Source: Verrucomicrobiota bacterium
GTDB lineage: Bacteria; Verrucomicrobiota; Verrucomicrobiia; Limisphaerales; UBA9464
Direction: 5' to 3'
Assembly: GCA_947454295.1 (NCBI GenBank)
Contig: CANGMO010000148.1
Location: forward strand, 1-6,149
Length of the DNA: 6,149 nucleotides
Below are positions 3,744 through 6,149 of this stretch, in pieces (position 1 is the stretch's first letter; the number at the start of each line of letters is the position of its first letter). A program made the translations under genes and the position numbers. The notes beneath the pieces are model-generated. The model was given only the letters and a program-made list of their open reading frames with translations. It was not told the origin of the DNA and searched no databases.

Positions 3744-6149
3744 ATGTCGATCCTCTCCCGCGAATTCTGGCTCAGGAATCTGCGCCGGACCGCAGCCCTT
3801 CTGGCCCTCGCCCTAGCCACTGGGAACAGCCGGACCGCCGCCCAGGACGCCCCGCCTGCCGCACGGGTGGTGCCGCCAGCCGGATTCGATCTCTCGCTCT
3901 GGGCGCGCGAGCCCATGCTCCGCAGTCCCGTGGCCCTGAGTTTTGACGAACAGGGCCGGGCGTATGTCGTGGAAACCGCGCGCCGCGGCTCGGTTGATAT
4001 CGACATTCGGGCGCATCCCGACTGGTTGATGGAGGATCTCGCGAACCAAAACGTCGACGATCTCCGGCGCTTCTTCCGTCGACGCATGGCCCCCGAGCTG
4101 AGCAAGGAAAACGCCCGCTGGCTGAAGGACTACAACGGGGACGGCAGCCACGACTGGCGCGATCTCATGGGGGTTCAGGAACGCGTACACCGTATCGAGG
4201 ACTCTTCGGGTGGTGGTCGCGCGGACCGAGCCAAGGTGTTCGCGGAGGGCTTCAACGAGGAAATCAGCGGCGTCCTCGCCGGCGTGCTGGCGCGCGAAAA
4301 GGATGTCCTGGTCACCGTATACCCCGACCTGTGGCGATTGCGCGACCTCGATGACGATGGCGTGGCCGACACCCGCGAGATCCTGTTCCGCGGCTTCGGC
4401 GTTCATGCCGGATTCGACGGACACGACCTTCACGGACTGGTCATCGGACCAGATGGAAAAGTGTATTTTTCAATCGGCGACAATGGCTTCTCCGTGGTCA
4501 ACCGCGAGGGACGCCGGCTGCATCATCCCAACACCGGCGGCGTGCTCCGCATGAATCCGGACGGCACGAATCTGGAGGTGTTCGCCACCGGGCTCCGAAA
4601 CGTTCAGGAGATTGCCTTCGATACCTACGGCAACTGGTTCGCCGTCGACAACGACGGCGATCTCGCCGACGAACGCGAGCGATTCGTCCAGATTGCGGAG
4701 GGCAGCGACTCCGGATGGCGCATCCACTGGCAGTTCCATGATGCCGGGTGGCGGCGATTCACCGGCGCACCGGACTACAATCCGTGGATCGATGAACGGA
4801 TGTGGGTGCCGCAATTCCCCGGCCAGCCCGCCCACATCACGCCGCCAATCACCAACTACTCCGTCGGCCCGTCGGGCTTCAAATTCAACCCGGGAACCGC
4901 ACTCAACGCCGCCTATCGGGACCATTTCTTCCTGGTGCAGTTCCCGGTGCAGAAGATCACCGCCTTCCGCGCCGAGCCGCGCGGCGCCACGTTCCGCATG
5001 GCGGGGGAACACGTCTTCCTGTCCGGCATGATGGCCAGTTCACTTCAGTTCAGCCCGGACGGTTCGATGTTCATCGCCGACTGGGACGGCATGTGGAACC
5101 CCAGCGGTCGTGGCGCGCTGTGGAAGCTCGATGATCCCAAGTCCGCCGTCCTGCCCATTCGCGCCGAGGTGAAGGAACTCATCGCCGCCTCCTTTCGCGA
5201 ACGGAAGCCGGCGGAATTACTGGCGTGGATGGGCCACGCCGACCAGCGCATCCGGCTCAAGGCGCAGTTCGAATGGGCGCGTCGCGGGGATCTCGAAGGA
5301 TTGCTCGACGCCGCCAATCGCTCCGATCTGCCCCAGCTGGCACGAATCCACGCCTTGTGGGGCGTAGGACAAATCGGCCGAGCCGTGGCTCCGGACCGAC
5401 TTCCCTTCCACGACGCCGATCCGGAAATCCGGGCACAGGCGGCCAAGATCGTCGGCGACCTCCATCTCAAGGCCGCTGCACCGCAGCTCGCCGCCATCCT
5501 GCGGGATCCCTCGCCGCGACTCCGGATGCTCGCCGGCACCGCTCTTGGAAAAGCCGGCGGACCGGCACAGGTCGACGCCCTGATCCAGGCGGTGGTCGAG
5601 AACCACGACGATGAAGCGTTCCTCCGCCACGGACTGGTCCTCGGATTGGCCGGAGCCGCGCCGTCCGACCGCCTCGCCGCGCTTTCCACTCATTCCGAAC
5701 CACGGGTGCGCATCGCCGCGATCCTCGCCCTCCGCCGGCAGCTCGCCGCGGAAGTGATTCGCTTTCTCAAGGACCCGGACCCCCTGGTGCGCGTCGAGGC
5801 GGTGCGCGCCATCCATGATGACGACTTCGTCCCCACGTGCCTGAGCCAGGTGGCCGCCCTCGCGGACCATCCCGAGCCCGGGGAATCGGAAGCCATCAGC
5901 CGTCGCGCCCTCAGCGCCAATCTGCGCCTCGGACGGGATCAAGACGCCCAGCGTCTCCTGCGCGCGGCCCTCGACTCGAAGCGTCCTGAACGCCTGCGCA
6001 TCGAAGCACTCGAATGCCTCGCCGACTGGAACAAGTCGCCATTCGTCGATCGCGTCGAAGGCCTGACGCGCACGCTCGTTCCCGCCACTCCCGACCTCGG
6101 CGGCCGCTTAATCGCCGGTCATCTGCAGGACTGGATTCAATCCGGTCCG
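3744..6149 (+). CDS. PVC-type membrane-bound dehydrogenase-like beta-propeller protein with HEAT repeats (partial, runs off right edge)
   Basis: From ATG 3744 the frame is open for 802 codons to the window edge with no stop. Residues 1-34 form a signal peptide with a basic start (RNLRR), a hydrophobic core (TAALLALALATG) and an AAQ/D-type cleavage site. Residues about 45-470 match the PVC 'putative membrane-bound dehydrogenase' propeller (TIGR02604 type): PPAGFDLSLWAREP, GHDLHG (226-231), FSIGDNG (242-248), ATGLRNVQEIAFD (281-293), SDSGWRIHWQF, GPSGFKFNPGT, and ADWDGMW (445-451). Two Asp-rich loops of EF-hand spacing lie at 129-140 and 201-212. From about 490 on, helical HEAT-like repeats appear (for example DPEIRAQAAKIVGDL, DPSPRLRMLAGTALGK, DPDPLVRVEAVRAI). 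Many relatives end in a CxxCH cytochrome c domain; none is seen here because the gene is cut off. By family, it is probably a periplasmic oxidoreductase or sugar-binding protein of unknown substrate. It follows the mutarotase-like gene by 29 bp. A GGAG lies 17 bases before the ATG, too far to be a normal ribosome site. Confidence 0.92.
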   Translation, partial: MSILSREFWLRNLRRTAALLALALATGNSRTAAQDAPPAARVVPPAGFDLSLWAREPMLRSPVALSFDEQGRAYVVETARRGSVDIDIRAHPDWLMEDLANQNVDDLRRFFRRRMAPELSKENARWLKDYNGDGSHDWRDLMGVQERVHRIEDSSGGGRADRAKVFAEGFNEEISGVLAGVLAREKDVLVTVYPDLWRLRDLDDDGVADTREILFRGFGVHAGFDGHDLHGLVIGPDGKVYFSIGDNGFSVVNREGRRLHHPNTGGVLRMNPDGTNLEVFATGLRNVQEIAFDTYGNWFAVDNDGDLADERERFVQIAEGSDSGWRIHWQFHDAGWRRFTGAPDYNPWIDERMWVPQFPGQPAHITPPITNYSVGPSGFKFNPGTALNAAYRDHFFLVQFPVQKITAFRAEPRGATFRMAGEHVFLSGMMASSLQFSPDGSMFIADWDGMWNPSGRGALWKLDDPKSAVLPIRAEVKELIAASFRERKPAELLAWMGHADQRIRLKAQFEWARRGDLEGLLDAANRSDLPQLARIHALWGVGQIGRAVAPDRLPFHDADPEIRAQAAKIVGDLHLKAAAPQLAAILRDPSPRLRMLAGTALGKAGGPAQVDALIQAVVENHDDEAFLRHGLVLGLAGAAPSDRLAALSTHSEPRVRIAAILALRRQLAAEVIRFLKDPDPLVRVEAVRAIHDDDFVPTCLSQVAALADHPEPGESEAISRRALSANLRLGRDQDAQRLLRAALDSKRPERLRIEALECLADWNKSPFVDRVEGLTRTLVPATPDLGGRLIAGHLQDWIQSGP
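5211..6149 (+). repeat. HEAT-like helical repeat region within the PVC-type protein
   Basis: This protein-level repeat region spans about residues 490-802 of the large gene. Successive units of about 30 residues share the pattern D-P/A-x-x-x-R-x-x-A-x-x-x-L, seen in ADQRIRLKAQFEWARRG, DPEIRAQAAKIVGDLHLK, DPSPRLRMLAGTALGKAG, EPRVRIAAILALRRQ and DPDPLVRVEAVRAIHDDD. Such alpha-solenoids normally serve as protein-binding scaffolds. The DNA itself is not obviously repeated, so this is an old, diverged protein repeat rather than a recent duplication. Confidence 0.7.

Noticed and set aside
3813..4433. Minus-strand open frame of 206 codons with Val/Ala-rich sequence
   Set aside because: It looks more protein-like than most shadows, but it lies fully antisense to the propeller domain, where family motifs are clear on the plus strand, and it has no neighbour or start-site support.
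5045..5942. Long minus-strand open frames opposite the HEAT region
   Set aside because: They are antisense to the continuous frame of the PVC-type protein, which carries repeated HEAT patterns. Their Arg/Ser-rich translations match no family by eye.

Overview
The window is GC-rich and gene-dense. It looks like part of a Verrucomicrobiota-type chromosome, or at least one from the PVC superphylum. This rests on two things: the rightmost gene belongs to the PVC-type secreted beta-propeller/HEAT protein family that is greatly expanded in Planctomycetes and Verrucomicrobia, and there is an exosortase/EpsI pair of the kind common in Verrucomicrobia. The taxonomic reading is an inference; no rRNA or other marker gene is present.

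Left half (about 1-2451, minus strand): an exosortase-type export or exopolysaccharide locus, read right to left. First comes a NusG/RfaH/UpxY-like specialised transcription elongation factor (1951-2451). It is followed by a gap of about 134 bp with a candidate sigma70-type promoter. Then come an eight-helix-type exosortase with a complete Cys/Arg/His catalytic set (902-1816), an EpsI-family exosortase partner (61-873), and the first 21 codons of a further gene whose ATG overlaps the epsI-like stop as ATGA (1-64). The tight spacing from the exosortase onward suggests co-transcription. The NusG-like factor is a plausible dedicated antiterminator for this or a nearby long polysaccharide operon.

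Right half (2560-6149, plus strand): a divergently transcribed pair of exported proteins. The first (2560-3714) has a signal peptide and a beta-rich body that resembles the galactose-mutarotase-like fold. After 29 bp comes a large protein of the PVC 'membrane-bound dehydrogenase' family (3744 to beyond the right edge), with a signal peptide, a soluble-dehydrogenase-like beta-propeller, Ca-loop-like Asp motifs and HEAT-like repeats. It is cut by the window end before the cytochrome c domain expected in many relatives. The pair may handle a carbohydrate in the periplasm, but no substrate can be named.

No RNA genes, CRISPR arrays, insertion sequences or long repeats were seen. No stretch over 300 bases lacks a gene. 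The longest non-coding pieces are about 134 bp (1817-1950) and about 108 bp (2452-2559). Many long open frames antisense to the genes are GC-driven shadows.
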